A stretch of 64,000 nucleotides of DNA from Microbispora rosea subsp. aerata (GTDB lineage: Bacteria > Actinomycetota > Actinomycetes > Streptosporangiales > Streptosporangiaceae): NCBI RefSeq assembly GCF_014647835.1, contig NZ_BMPY01000033.1:17291-81290 (forward strand), given 5' to 3'. Positions 33,840-40,997 of the stretch are shown here, in pieces. The stretch's first letter is position 1; each line of letters opens with the position of its first letter. Position numbers and translations under genes: made by a program. The notes under the pieces are model-generated. The model was not told where the DNA came from and ran no database searches. It saw only the letters and a list, made by a program, of their open reading frames with translations.

Positions 33840-34012
33840 GTCAGGTTGGCGAAGAACTGCGCCATCGAGTCGGCCGCGCTGACGATTCCGTTGAAGGCCC
33901 CGTGAACCGTGTGGGCCGCGTCAGTCGGTCTCGTGAGCAGGTAAAAACCTATCGACACGATGAGCGTCCACTTGATGACTTTCTTCGCCTGCACCGCCGT
34001 CACCACTCCCAT
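33836..34012 (-). CDS. single-pass small membrane protein coupled to the PH-domain gene
   Basis: A 58-aa peptide: a basic N-terminus (VQAKKVIKW), one hydrophobic helix (TLIVSIGFYLLT) and an amphipathic tail ending MAQFFANLT. No known family is recognised with certainty. ATG 34012 is listed; a GTG at 33994 with GGGAG upstream is an alternative that would give a 52-aa protein. The stop overlaps the PH-domain start (ATGA), which supports it as a real gene and a partner of that protein. Confidence 0.65.
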   Translation of the reverse strand: MGVVTAVQAKKVIKWTLIVSIGFYLLTRPTDAAHTVHGAFNGIVSAADSMAQFFANLT

Positions 34013-34083
34013 GACCAATACATTACCCAGACCCCCCGTTTGGTAAAGCGGCTAGCCGCAACGGGTTTCAGTGATCGACGGCG

Positions 34084-34302
34084 TCAGCCGCGCTCCGCCG
34101 CGGCGGTCGCCAGGACCCGCAGGTGCTTGCGGGCGATGCGCTCGACCAGCGCGGGGTGCGCGTGCCCGGTGACCTCGATGGCGCCGTGGTGGGCGGCCTG
34201 GACGCACCGGGTCACCGTCGCGGGAGGGTGCACCCCCGCGAACTCGTCCCTGAGCATGGCCTCGAGCTGTTCGTAGTGCTCGCCGGCCGGATACTGGATC
34301 AT
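34084..34302 (-). CDS. small conserved protein, three-helix-bundle-like
   Basis: A 72-aa hydrophilic protein predicted to be mostly helical (EHYEQLEAMLRDEFAG ... VTRCVQAAHHGAIEV ... PALVERIARKHLRVLAT). Its pattern resembles the small three-helix-bundle dimerisation-domain proteins of actinobacteria, but this is a weak resemblance. ATG 34302 follows GGGAGAG at good spacing; the frame is open to 34356 without a ribosome site. Function unknown. Confidence 0.65.
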   Translation of the reverse strand: MIQYPAGEHYEQLEAMLRDEFAGVHPPATVTRCVQAAHHGAIEVTGHAHPALVERIARKHLRVLATAAAERG

Positions 34303-34494
34303 CGCTCTCCCTGGTGGCGCGCCGCTCGCGAGACCGCGAGGTGACGTCGTCATCACACTGCGTACCCTACCGGGCGCGCAGTGTAACCAGAGGCGAGATG
34401 TGGACGGATCACGCGGAAAGGAAAGGGAAATCAGGCCCCGGGGGAATCACGCCGTGCGGGAAGGTCATACGGGAAAGCGCCGGAGGGCGGGAGG

Positions 34495-35133
34495 TCAGGC
34501 CACGCCGTACAGGCGGTCGCCGGCGTCGCCGAGGCCGGGGACGATGTAGCCGTTCTCGTTCAGCCGCTCGTCCAGGGCGGCGGTCACCACCCGGATCGGC
34601 CGGTCGCCGCCGCGGAACGCCTCGTCGAGATACGCGATGCCCTCGGGGGCGGCCAGCAGGCAGATCGCGGTCACGTCCCGGGCGCCGCGGTCGAAGAGGA
34701 ACTGGATCGCCGCGGCGAGCGTCCCGCCCGTCGCGAGCATCGGGTCGAGCACGTAGCACTGGCGGCCGGACAGGTCCTCCGGCAGCCGCGTCGCGTACGT
34801 CTGGGCCTTGAGAGTGGACTCGTCGCGGATCATCCCGAGGAACCCGACCTCCGCGGTCGGCAGGAGCCGGGTCATCCCGTCGAGCATCCCCAGCCCGGCG
34901 CGCAGGATCGGCACCACGAGCGGCACGGGGCGCGCGAGCCGTACGCCGTTGGCCGGGGCGAGCGGGGTGTCCACCGTCACGTCGGTGACGCGCACGTCCC
35001 TGGTGGCCTCGTAGGCGAGCAGCGTGACCAGCTCGTCGGCCAGGCGGCGGAACGTCGGCGAGTCGGTCCGCGTGTCGCGGAGGGTGGTGAGCTTGTGGGC
35101 GACGAGCGGGTGGTCGACGACGAGGGTCTCCAT
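34495..35133 (-). CDS. upp: uracil phosphoribosyltransferase
   Basis: Converts uracil and PRPP to UMP in pyrimidine salvage. The 212-aa sequence carries [16 protein letters not shown] at the start, the [20 protein letters not shown] segment, the PRPP-binding loop [18 protein letters not shown] and the uracil-binding end [19 protein letters not shown]. All are diagnostic for Upp. ATG 35133 is preferred; the frame extends upstream but without homology. No Shine-Dalgarno precedes it, while TAAGTT (reverse strand, 35147-35142) ends 8 nt before the ATG, suggesting a leaderless message. It is divergent from the TadA-associated genes, as I recall for Streptomyces. Confidence 0.97.
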   Translation of the reverse strand: METLVVDHPLVAHKLTTLRDTRTDSPTFRRLADELVTLLAYEATRDVRVTDVTVDTPLAPANGVRLARPVPLVVPILRAGLGMLDGMTRLLPTAEVGFLGMIRDESTLKAQTYATRLPEDLSGRQCYVLDPMLATGGTLAAAIQFLFDRGARDVTAICLLAAPEGIAYLDEAFRGGDRPIRVVTAALDERLNENGYIVPGLGDAGDRLYGVA

Positions 35134-35271
35134 GAAAAGAGAACTTACCGGTTGCCCTTCAGGCCCCCGCAGGCGGCCGAGTCTTTGATCACGATTTGGC
35201 GCGAGCGCCGGGCGGCGCGGCCCCGATTCTGCGACCATTGCCTACGTGAAAACCGTGCGGTGGGGAAGACG

Positions 35272-35760
35272 ATGACAGACCTGGACACTCTTGACTTCGC
35301 CATCGTTGTCTATCGCGAGGAGGACCGCTGGGAGGCGGAGATGCTCCCGGTGGCGCTGACCGCCAACCTGGACGGCCTCATTCACGCGTTGCGTCAGACC
35401 CCCAGCATGGGCACCACGATTGGCATGGTCGCCGTAGGGGATGACTTCTTCGTGGTGTTACGGGTCTTCGGCGAGCAGGTGGATGTCTTCCTCTCGGACA
35501 TCACGGCCGCGTGGGAGTGGCCGCTGGCGCAGCAGGTGCTCGAATATCTCGACGTGCCCGTGCCGGAGGAAGAGGAGTTCGACACCGTGCTCCCCGCCGG
35601 GGACCTGTCCATCTTCGCCGACCTCGGGCTTGACGAGATGGAGCTGGGCGCGCTGTCCGGCGACCTCGACCTGCTGCCCGACGAGGTGCTGTCCAGCATC
35701 GCCGCGCGGCTGGGTTTCTCCCAGCCATTCGAACGCGCCGTCGACGCCGCCATCGGCTGA
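35272..35760 (+). CDS. tRNA adenosine deaminase-associated protein (first copy)
   Basis: A 162-aa acidic protein of the family consistently found next to tadA in actinobacteria. Recognisable parts are the start LDTLDFAIVVYREEDRWEAE, the central DDFFVVLRVFGEQVDVFLSD and the acidic end (DLDLLPDEVLSSIAARLGF). The molecular role is unknown; partnership with TadA is inferred from gene position only. ATG 35272 follows GGGGAAGACG. A related second copy follows 15 bp later, and then tadA. Confidence 0.85.
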   Translation: MTDLDTLDFAIVVYREEDRWEAEMLPVALTANLDGLIHALRQTPSMGTTIGMVAVGDDFFVVLRVFGEQVDVFLSDITAAWEWPLAQQVLEYLDVPVPEEEEFDTVLPAGDLSIFADLGLDEMELGALSGDLDLLPDEVLSSIAARLGFSQPFERAVDAAIG

Positions 35761-35775
35761 CCTGGGGAGACGGCA

Positions 35776-36258
35776 ATGCCCTCCAGATCCAACCTCTTCT
35801 CCGCCGGCTTCGCCCGCATCGACGGCCGCTGGACCGGCGCCGAGGTCGACCTCGGCGAGGCCGAGGTCGCCGACGACCTCGGCGATGCCCTGCAGGAGGC
35901 GCTTGGGCTCGGCGGTGACGAGCTCGCCCTGCTCTGCGTCGAGGTCGAGGACGAATGGTTCGCGATCGTCCGCTACGAGGACGACCTCGACCCCCGCGTG
36001 TTCATCTCCGACGCGCACGCCGTGCAGAACGACCCCCTCGGCGAGATCTTCGCCGAGCTCGCCGGCGTGGCCGTGGACAAGGACGCGCCCGACCTCGGCA
36101 TCCGCCCGGTGGGCGACCTGGAGCTGCTCGGCGACTTCTCGCTGAGCGCGGAGGAGCTGGTGGAGCTCAGCATGGAGGAGGGCGTGCTGCCCGCCGACAT
36201 CCTCTCCCTCATCGCCGAACGGCTGGGCTTCGCCGACGAGCTCGACCGCCTGCGGTGA
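35776..36258 (+). CDS. tRNA adenosine deaminase-associated protein (second copy)
   Basis: A 160-aa acidic paralogue of the preceding protein: LCVEVEDEWFAIVRYEDDLDPRVFISD matches the upstream copy's FVVLRVFGEQVDVFLSD region, and GVLPADILSLIAERLGFADE matches DLLPDEVLSSIAARLGFSQP. The two align over the whole length but are well diverged, so the duplication is old. ATG 35776 follows GGGGAGACGGCA. The stop overlaps the tadA GTG by 4 bp, so this copy is the one translationally coupled to the deaminase. Confidence 0.82.
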   Translation: MPSRSNLFSAGFARIDGRWTGAEVDLGEAEVADDLGDALQEALGLGGDELALLCVEVEDEWFAIVRYEDDLDPRVFISDAHAVQNDPLGEIFAELAGVAVDKDAPDLGIRPVGDLELLGDFSLSAEELVELSMEEGVLPADILSLIAERLGFADELDRLR

Positions 36259-36764
36259 CCGGCTCGGCCCCGCCGCACGCGTACGAGGCCGCCATGCGGC
36301 TGGCGCTGGCCCGGGCCGTACGGGCGGGGGAGCGCGGCGAGGTGCCGGTCGGCGCGGTGGTGCTCGGCCCGCCCGCGCCCGGCTCGGGGCTGCCTGGTTC
36401 GGGGCTGCCCGGCGAGGTGCTGGCGGCGGCGGGCAACGACCGCGAGGCGAGCGCCGACCCCACGGCCCACGCCGAGGTGCTCGCGCTGCGCGCCGCGGCG
36501 GCCCGGCTCGGCGAATGGCGGCTGACGGGCTGCACCCTCGTCGTCACCTTGGAACCCTGCACGATGTGCGCCGGCGCCGCCGTCCTCGCCCGGGTGGACC
36601 GCGTGGTGTACGGCGCGGTGGACGAGAAGGCCGGGGCCGCCGGCTCGCTGTGGGACGTCCTGCGCGACCGCAGGCTCAACCACCGGCCCGAGGTGGTCAT
36701 GGGCGTGCTGGCCGACGAGTGCGCGGCCGTCCTGACCGAGTTCTTCTCGGGCCGCCGCGCCTGA
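36255..36764 (+). CDS. tadA: tRNA(adenine34) deaminase
   Basis: Converts A34 to inosine in the anticodon of tRNA-Arg(ACG). The 169-aa enzyme has the cytidine-deaminase zinc site: TAHAEV (His 72, catalytic Glu 74) and PCTMC (Cys 102, Cys 105), plus the C-terminal HRPEVVMGV helix region. Residues 39-53 form an unusual Pro/Gly/Ser loop (PPAPGSGLPGSGLPG, a short internal duplication) where homologues have a tight turn. GTG 36255 overlaps the previous stop (GTGA). The tRNA-Ser(CGA) gene follows 62 bp downstream. Confidence 0.95.
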   Translation: MTGSAPPHAYEAAMRLALARAVRAGERGEVPVGAVVLGPPAPGSGLPGSGLPGEVLAAAGNDREASADPTAHAEVLALRAAAARLGEWRLTGCTLVVTLEPCTMCAGAAVLARVDRVVYGAVDEKAGAAGSLWDVLRDRRLNHRPEVVMGVLADECAAVLTEFFSGRRA

Positions 36765-36826
36765 TCGGGCGGGTGCGCGGAAAACGGATGCACGCGCAGT
36801 GGTGTTCGTCCGGTAAGCTGCTGCGC

Positions 36827-36914
36827 GGTGGAGTCGCCTAGTGGCCGAGGGCGCACGCCTCGAAAGCGTGTGTAGGGCAACCTACCGTGGGTTCAAATCC
36901 CACCTCCACCGCCA
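36827..36914 (+). tRNA. tRNA-Ser (anticodon CGA)
   Basis: A class II tRNA with the acceptor stem GGTGGAG/CTCCACC, anticodon arm ACGC-CTCGAAA-GCGT giving anticodon CGA (reads UCG), a long variable arm (GTAGGGCAACCTAC) and T-arm GTGGGTTCAAATCCCAC. The 3' CCA is encoded (36912-36914). TAAGCT (36814-36819) may be its -10 box. Confidence 0.97.
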
Positions 36915-36918
36915 CGTG

Positions 36919-36957
36919 AAACGCCGTTGACCCGCGCGTACGGGTCGGCGGCGTTTT
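36919..36957 (+). terminator. terminator after tRNA-Ser(CGA)
   Basis: A two-part stem: AACGCCG (36920-36926) with CGGCGTT (36949-36955), and inner GACCCG/CGGGTC (36929-36934 and 36941-36946), ending in TTTT at 36954-36957. Confidence 0.8.
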
Positions 36958-37031
36958 CGCGTTCCGGCGGTGTTTTCCGCGGCGGGGGCACCCGCGGGGC
37001 GATCGGTGGCGGGGCGATCTTTCCGCGACTT

Positions 37032-37328
37032 TCAGTCCTGCAGCTCCAGCACGCGGGCGTGCAGCACCGAACGCTGGTGCAGCGCGGCGCGCAGGGCCCG
37101 GTGCAGGCCGTCCTCCAGATACAGCTCGCCCTTCCACTGCACCACGTGCGGGAACAGATCGCCGTAGAAGGTCGAGTCTTTGGCGAGCAACGAGTGCAGG
37201 TCCAGCACCGCCTTCGTGGTGATCAGCGTGTCGAGCCGGATCTGCCGGGGCGGGATCCGCGCCCACTCGCGGGACGACAGTCCGTGTTCGGGATAGGGCC
37301 GTCCGTCACCGACCAACTTAAAGATCAC
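37032..37328 (-). CDS. VapB-family antitoxin-like protein, no toxin partner visible
   Basis: A 98-aa protein (VIFKLVGDGRPYPEHG ... PPRQIRLDTLITTKAVLDLHSLL ... DSTFYGDLFPHVVQWKGELYLEDGLHRALRAAL). This is a highly conserved actinobacterial family that I recall being annotated as a VapB-type antitoxin, but no PIN-domain toxin gene is adjacent, so a toxin-antitoxin role is doubtful. GTG 37328 is favoured because TAAACT (reverse strand, 37341-37336) lies 7 nt upstream, a leaderless arrangement. The longer open frame leftwards from 38063 is a shadow. It lies next to the tRNA-Ser gene, as in other actinomycetes (from memory). Confidence 0.75.
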   Translation of the reverse strand: MIFKLVGDGRPYPEHGLSSREWARIPPRQIRLDTLITTKAVLDLHSLLAKDSTFYGDLFPHVVQWKGELYLEDGLHRALRAALHQRSVLHARVLELQD

Positions 37329-37417
37329 GGTACGTAGTTTAGGAGACGGCGCAATCCCACGCGCCGGAGCCTCCGTTATGGGTCTGGACACGGTCCGCGA
37401 ACGGTCTGCCCGGGGTC

Positions 37418-38278
37418 TCAGATGCTTCCCGAGAAGGTGTCGCAGCGCGCCGGGTCGCCCGAGGAGTAGCCGTTCGTGAACCACTTCGTCCGCTGGGCCG
37501 AGGTGCCGTGCGTGAAGGCGTCCGGGTCGACCCTGCCCCGGACCTGCTCCTGGATGCGGTCGTCGCCGACCGCCGCGGCGGCGTCGAGCGCCTCCCGGAT
37601 GTCGGCCGCGGAGAACGGCTCGGCGTAGAAGCCGGTGTCCACCGCGTTCTTGGCCCACACGCCCGCGTAGCAGTCGGCCTGGAGCTCCAGCCGTACCGAG
37701 CCGCTCTCCGCGCCCGGGGCCTGGCCGACCCGGTCCATCGTGCCGAGCAGGTCCTGCGCGTGGTGACCGTACTCGTGGGCGATCACGTACGCCTGCGCGA
37801 ACGGCCCGCCGCCGGCCCCGAACCGCGTCCGCAGCTCGTCGAAGAACGACAGGTCCAGATAGACGTGCTTGTCGCGAGGGCAGTAGAAGGGTCCGATGGA
37901 GGAGTCCGCCACGCCGCACCCGGTCCGCACCCCTCCGGAGAACAGGGTGGTCTTCGCGCCGGTGTATCCGTCGATCTGCTCGCCCCAGTACTTCTGGATG
38001 CTGTTGACGACGCCCACGACCCGGCACTTGTCCGACTGGTCGGCGTCGGCGCCGGTCCTGCACCGCGCGCTCAGATCGCTGGTCGGCGGCAGGCCCGCGG
38101 GCTCCTCGCCGCCGGTGATGTCCCCCGGGTTCACGCCGAAGATCAGGGCCAGGATGAGGGCGATGACGCCGGCCGCCCCGCCGCCGACGACGATCCCGCC
38201 CCGGCCGAACCGGCCCCTGCCGCCGCCGACGTCCTCGACCTGTGAGGGGTCGAGCCGCGCTCGGTCGTCGAAATCCAT
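37418..38278 (-). CDS. neutral zinc metallopeptidase (YpfJ family), membrane-anchored
   Basis: A 286-aa protein of the Zn_peptidase family (Pfam PF04228). A Gly/Arg-rich cytoplasmic start (MDFDDRARLDPSQVEDVGG) precedes one membrane helix (about 31-48), then an extracellular domain with the zinc motif HEYGHH (His 168, Glu 169, His 172), the following AQDLLG, and the third ligand region LELQADCYAGVWA. Six or more cysteines (for example 73, 85, 121, 133) may form disulphides. Substrate unknown. ATG 38278 follows GGGAGCGGCGCAG and is the family start. It is divergent from the O-mannosyltransferase gene. Confidence 0.9.
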   Translation of the reverse strand: MDFDDRARLDPSQVEDVGGGRGRFGRGGIVVGGGAAGVIALILALIFGVNPGDITGGEEPAGLPPTSDLSARCRTGADADQSDKCRVVGVVNSIQKYWGEQIDGYTGAKTTLFSGGVRTGCGVADSSIGPFYCPRDKHVYLDLSFFDELRTRFGAGGGPFAQAYVIAHEYGHHAQDLLGTMDRVGQAPGAESGSVRLELQADCYAGVWAKNAVDTGFYAEPFSAADIREALDAAAAVGDDRIQEQVRGRVDPDAFTHGTSAQRTKWFTNGYSSGDPARCDTFSGSI

Positions 38279-38433
38279 CTGCGCCGCTCCCGGTCTCCCC
38301 GCTTCGCCGTCGGGGCGCTCACATCCGCCTGGTCGTGCCCCCTGCCCGGAAATGGAGCGATCATGCCTGCCGGGCCGCCATGCCGAATCCGTCTTGTCCT
38401 GATCTTTGACTTTTGCGGGGTTAAGATCGCCGC

Positions 38434-39975
38434 GTGCCTCGGAGCGCCTCACCCCGGCTGGTGCCCCCGATGCCGGGCGGGAAGGCCGGCTGGCTCGGCC
38501 CGTTGACCGTGACGGCCTTCGCGGGGTTCCTCCGGTTCGACCGTCTCGACGTGCCGCACGCGCTCGTCTTCGACGAGCTCTACTACGCCAAGGACGCCTA
38601 CTCGCTGATCACGTACGGCGTGGAGCGGCAGTTCGCCGACGACGCCGAGACGGTGATCCTGCGCGGCGGCACGGATGTCTTCAAAACGTGCGCCGCCCTC
38701 GACGAGTGCGCCGCCTACGTCGCCCATCCGCCGCTCGGCAAGTGGATGATCGGCGTGGGGGAGTGGCTCTTCGGCCTCACGCCCTTCGGGTGGCGGTTCG
38801 CCGCCGCGCTCGTGGGCACGCTCAGCGTGCTGATCCTGGCGCGGGCCGCCCGCCGGATGACCCGCTCGACCCTCCTCGGCTGCCTCGCCGGCCTGCTGCT
38901 GGCGCTGGACGGCCTGCACCTGGTGCTGTCGCGCTCGGCGCTGCTCGACATCTTCCTCATGTTCTGGGTGCTGGCGGGCTTCGCCTGCCTGGTCGCCGAC
39001 CGCGACGCGGCCCGCGCCCGCCTGATGGACTGGTATCGGACATCCGCCCTGACCGGGCCCGCGCCCCGGCTCGGCCCGCGGCCCTGGCGGCTCGCCGCCG
39101 GGCTGTGCCTGGGCGCGGCGACGGCGACCAAGTGGACCGGCCTGCTGTTCGTCGCGGCTTTCGCGATCATGTCACTCGTCTGGGACTGCGGGGCCAGGCG
39201 CGCCGTCGGCCTGCGCCGGCCGTACCGGGGGGCGGCCCGTCTCGACTGGCCGCTGGGCCTGGCCTGGCTCGGCGTCGTGCCGCTCGTCGTGTACGTCGCG
39301 TCGTTCGCGGGGTGGTTCGCCTCGGCCGGCGGGTGGGGCCGCAACTGGGAACGCGCGACCTCGCAGGGCTGGGCCTACGCCGTCTTCGACTCGCTGCGCT
39401 CTCTCGTGGACTACCAGAGCCAGGTGCTCGGCTTCCATCAGGGGTTGAGCGCGCACCACGACTACCAGTCGGACCCGTGGACCTGGCCGCTGCTGCTGCG
39501 GCCGGTCGCGTTCTTATACCGGGCGCCCGACGGCGCGTGCGGCGCCCCCTCCTGCTCGCAGGCGATCCTCGGGACCGGCACTCCGGTGATCTGGTACGGC
39601 GGGCTGCTCGCGTTGATCGCGATGGTGGTCTGGTATGTGAGCACCCGCGACTGGCGGGCGGGCGCGGCCCTGCTCGCCTACGCCGCGGGATGGCTGCCGT
39701 GGTTCTACTTCGCGCTGGCCGACAACCGCACCATGTACCTGTTCTACCTGCTCCCGGCGGTGCCGTTCATGATCCTCGCCATCGTGCTGGCGTGCGGGCT
39801 GATCCTCGGCCCGCCGGGCGCGCCGGCCGCGCGGCGCTCCGCGGGGGCGGCGGTGGTGGGGGCGTTCACGCTGCTGGCGCTGGTGAACTTCTGGTGGCTG
39901 TCGCCCGTGCTGACCGCCGTGCCCGTGCCGTACGACGCCTGGCTGAGCCGGATGCTGCTGCGGAGCTGGATCTGA
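38434..39975 (+). CDS. pmt: dolichyl/polyprenyl-phosphate-mannose protein O-mannosyltransferase
   Basis: Transfers mannose from polyprenyl-phosphate-mannose to Ser/Thr of secreted proteins outside the membrane. The 513-aa GT39 protein has the catalytic acidic motif FDELYYAKDAYS in the first extracytoplasmic loop, AHPPLGKWMIGVG, the LLALDGLHLVLSRSALLDIFLMFW helices and a C-terminal ALADNRTMYLFYLLPAVPFM region, as in M. tuberculosis Rv1002c. About eleven membrane helices are visible. GTG 38434 gives the expected short N-terminus. Likely targets are exported lipoproteins such as substrate-binding proteins. Confidence 0.93.
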   Translation: MPRSASPRLVPPMPGGKAGWLGPLTVTAFAGFLRFDRLDVPHALVFDELYYAKDAYSLITYGVERQFADDAETVILRGGTDVFKTCAALDECAAYVAHPPLGKWMIGVGEWLFGLTPFGWRFAAALVGTLSVLILARAARRMTRSTLLGCLAGLLLALDGLHLVLSRSALLDIFLMFWVLAGFACLVADRDAARARLMDWYRTSALTGPAPRLGPRPWRLAAGLCLGAATATKWTGLLFVAAFAIMSLVWDCGARRAVGLRRPYRGAARLDWPLGLAWLGVVPLVVYVASFAGWFASAGGWGRNWERATSQGWAYAVFDSLRSLVDYQSQVLGFHQGLSAHHDYQSDPWTWPLLLRPVAFLYRAPDGACGAPSCSQAILGTGTPVIWYGGLLALIAMVVWYVSTRDWRAGAALLAYAAGWLPWFYFALADNRTMYLFYLLPAVPFMILAIVLACGLILGPPGAPAARRSAGAAVVGAFTLLALVNFWWLSPVLTAVPVPYDAWLSRMLLRSWI

Positions 39976-40055
39976 AGGCGGGTCGCGACCCGGACCGGCG
40001 CGGCCCGGCGCGCGGGTCGCGGCCCGTTTCCTCAGGGCCATGCGGACGGCCCTGG

Positions 40056-40304
40056 TCAGTTCACGTACGCCCACAGGTCGTAGGTGGGGTTCCAGGGGTC
40101 GTTCTGCGGCTGATGCGTGCTGCACCACCAGGTGCCCCAAAGGCCGTTCTGGTAGCCCGACTGTCCAAACGAGATGCACACCGAGTAGGGCAGGTTGGAG
40201 TAGACGCGCTGGAGGGTCGAGGCGCTCGCGGGGGCGGCCGAGGCCACGGCCGGGACGACGACAGCCGTGGCGAGGATTAGCAGGGCTGCGAGTCGGTGAC
40301 GCAC
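40056..40304 (-). CDS. small secreted protein of unknown function
   Basis: An 82-aa precursor: signal peptide (VRHRLAALLILATAVVVPAVASA, cleavage after AAPASA about residue 27) and a short mature part rich in aromatic residues (YSNLPYSVCISFGQSGYQNG, then LWGTWWCSTHQP), with two cysteines that can form one disulphide. GTG 40304 follows AGAGGAG with 5-nt spacing. I do not recognise the family; similar small Trp/Cys-rich exoproteins are frequent in soil actinomycetes. It stands between the mannosyltransferase and tRNA-Ser(GGA) genes. Confidence 0.75.
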   Translation of the reverse strand: MRHRLAALLILATAVVVPAVASAAPASASTLQRVYSNLPYSVCISFGQSGYQNGLWGTWWCSTHQPQNDPWNPTYDLWAYVN

Positions 40305-40644
40305 GTGATCTCCTCTGAGGAAGGTCGTGATCCGACACTCGCATTGCACGTTGCTGAGGAACGCCTGGCAACCCCCCGCGCGCCGGCCGCCGGCATGCAG
40401 CGCCGATGCCGGACGCCGTGGCACGCGACGTGTAACTTTCACCCGGCGGAGCCCGCGGAGACCGGCCTGCCCGCCCCGGGCCCGGGCTGGTCGAGCACGG
40501 GCATGGCCGCCGGTGCCGACACGTCACGGACCCGACCGGCAGACGGTTGCCGAGCAGGTGAACGGCTTGCTCCGGGCGTCGGAAGAGGGGACGGAGGAGC
40601 CCCCGGACAAGGCCGACCGAGACCAAAACCGAGACCCGAACGCC
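40305..40644. other. non-coding stretch upstream of the secreted protein
   Basis: No supported gene in about 340 bp. Open frames here lack ribosome sites and homology. The right end is the terminator of the tRNA-Ser(GGA) gene; the left end must contain the promoter of the secreted-protein gene, but I see no clear -10/-35 pair. Confidence 0.5.
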
Positions 40645-40680
40645 GAAGGGGCCGGATCGCGTATGCGGTCCGGCCCCTTC
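40645..40680 (-). terminator. terminator of tRNA-Ser(GGA)
   Basis: A perfect 12-bp stem GAAGGGGCCGGA (40645-40656) with its complement at 40669-40680 and a 12-nt loop, just downstream of the tRNA on the minus strand. Confidence 0.75.
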
Positions 40681-40684
40681 GAGC

Positions 40685-40773
40685 TGGCGGAGGATAGGAG
40701 ATTCGAACTCCTGAGGGGTTGCCCCCAACACGCTTTCCAAGCGTGCGCCCTAGGCCAACTAGGCGAATCCTCC
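40685..40773 (-). tRNA. tRNA-Ser (anticodon GGA)
   Basis: Read on the minus strand: acceptor GGAGGAT/ATCCTCC, anticodon arm ACGC-TTGGAAA-GCGT giving anticodon GGA (reads UCC/UCU), a large variable arm (TGGGGGCAACCCCTCA) and T-arm GGAGTTCGAATCTCC. CCA is encoded at 40687-40685. Confidence 0.97.
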
Positions 40774-40862
40774 GTCGGACAGCTTAGCCCACTTTCCACT
40801 GTGGTTTCGACGTCTTGCCGCGACGGCCCGCGCACGCCCGCCGAGTGGCTAGACTGTCAACG

Positions 40863-40949
40863 GACCCCTCGCGCGGCGTCATCCTGTGAACCTCCCCAGG
40901 GCCGGAAGGCAGCAAGGATAAGCGGGCTCTGGCGGGTGTGCGAGGGGTC
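40863..40949 (+). ncRNA. ffs: signal recognition particle 4.5S RNA
   Basis: A short bacterial SRP RNA that binds Ffh for co-translational protein targeting. The ends pair (GACCCCTCGC 40863-40872 with GCGAGGGGTC 40940-40949). The highly conserved domain IV is intact: CCCAGGGCCGGAAGGCAGCAAGG with the GGAA tetraloop, and AGCGGGCTCTGGCGGGTG on the return strand. TAGACT (40850-40855) lies 7 nt before the 5' end as its -10 box. The position directly upstream of dnaX is conserved in actinobacteria. Confidence 0.97.
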
Positions 40950-40997
40950 TCTGAATTAGCGGGTACGCCGGCCGGGTCGACCCCCCGAGGAGGCGGC

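Noticed and set aside
37032-38063. A 343-codon frame joining the VapB-like protein to sequence opposite the metallopeptidase
   Set aside because: Only the last 98 codons show protein-like sequence, preceded by a leaderless promoter signature; the rest overlaps a clear gene in another frame.
40938-40997. N-terminal extension of DnaX
   Set aside because: It overlaps the 3' end of the SRP RNA; ATG 40998 has a strong ribosome site and the canonical DnaX start.
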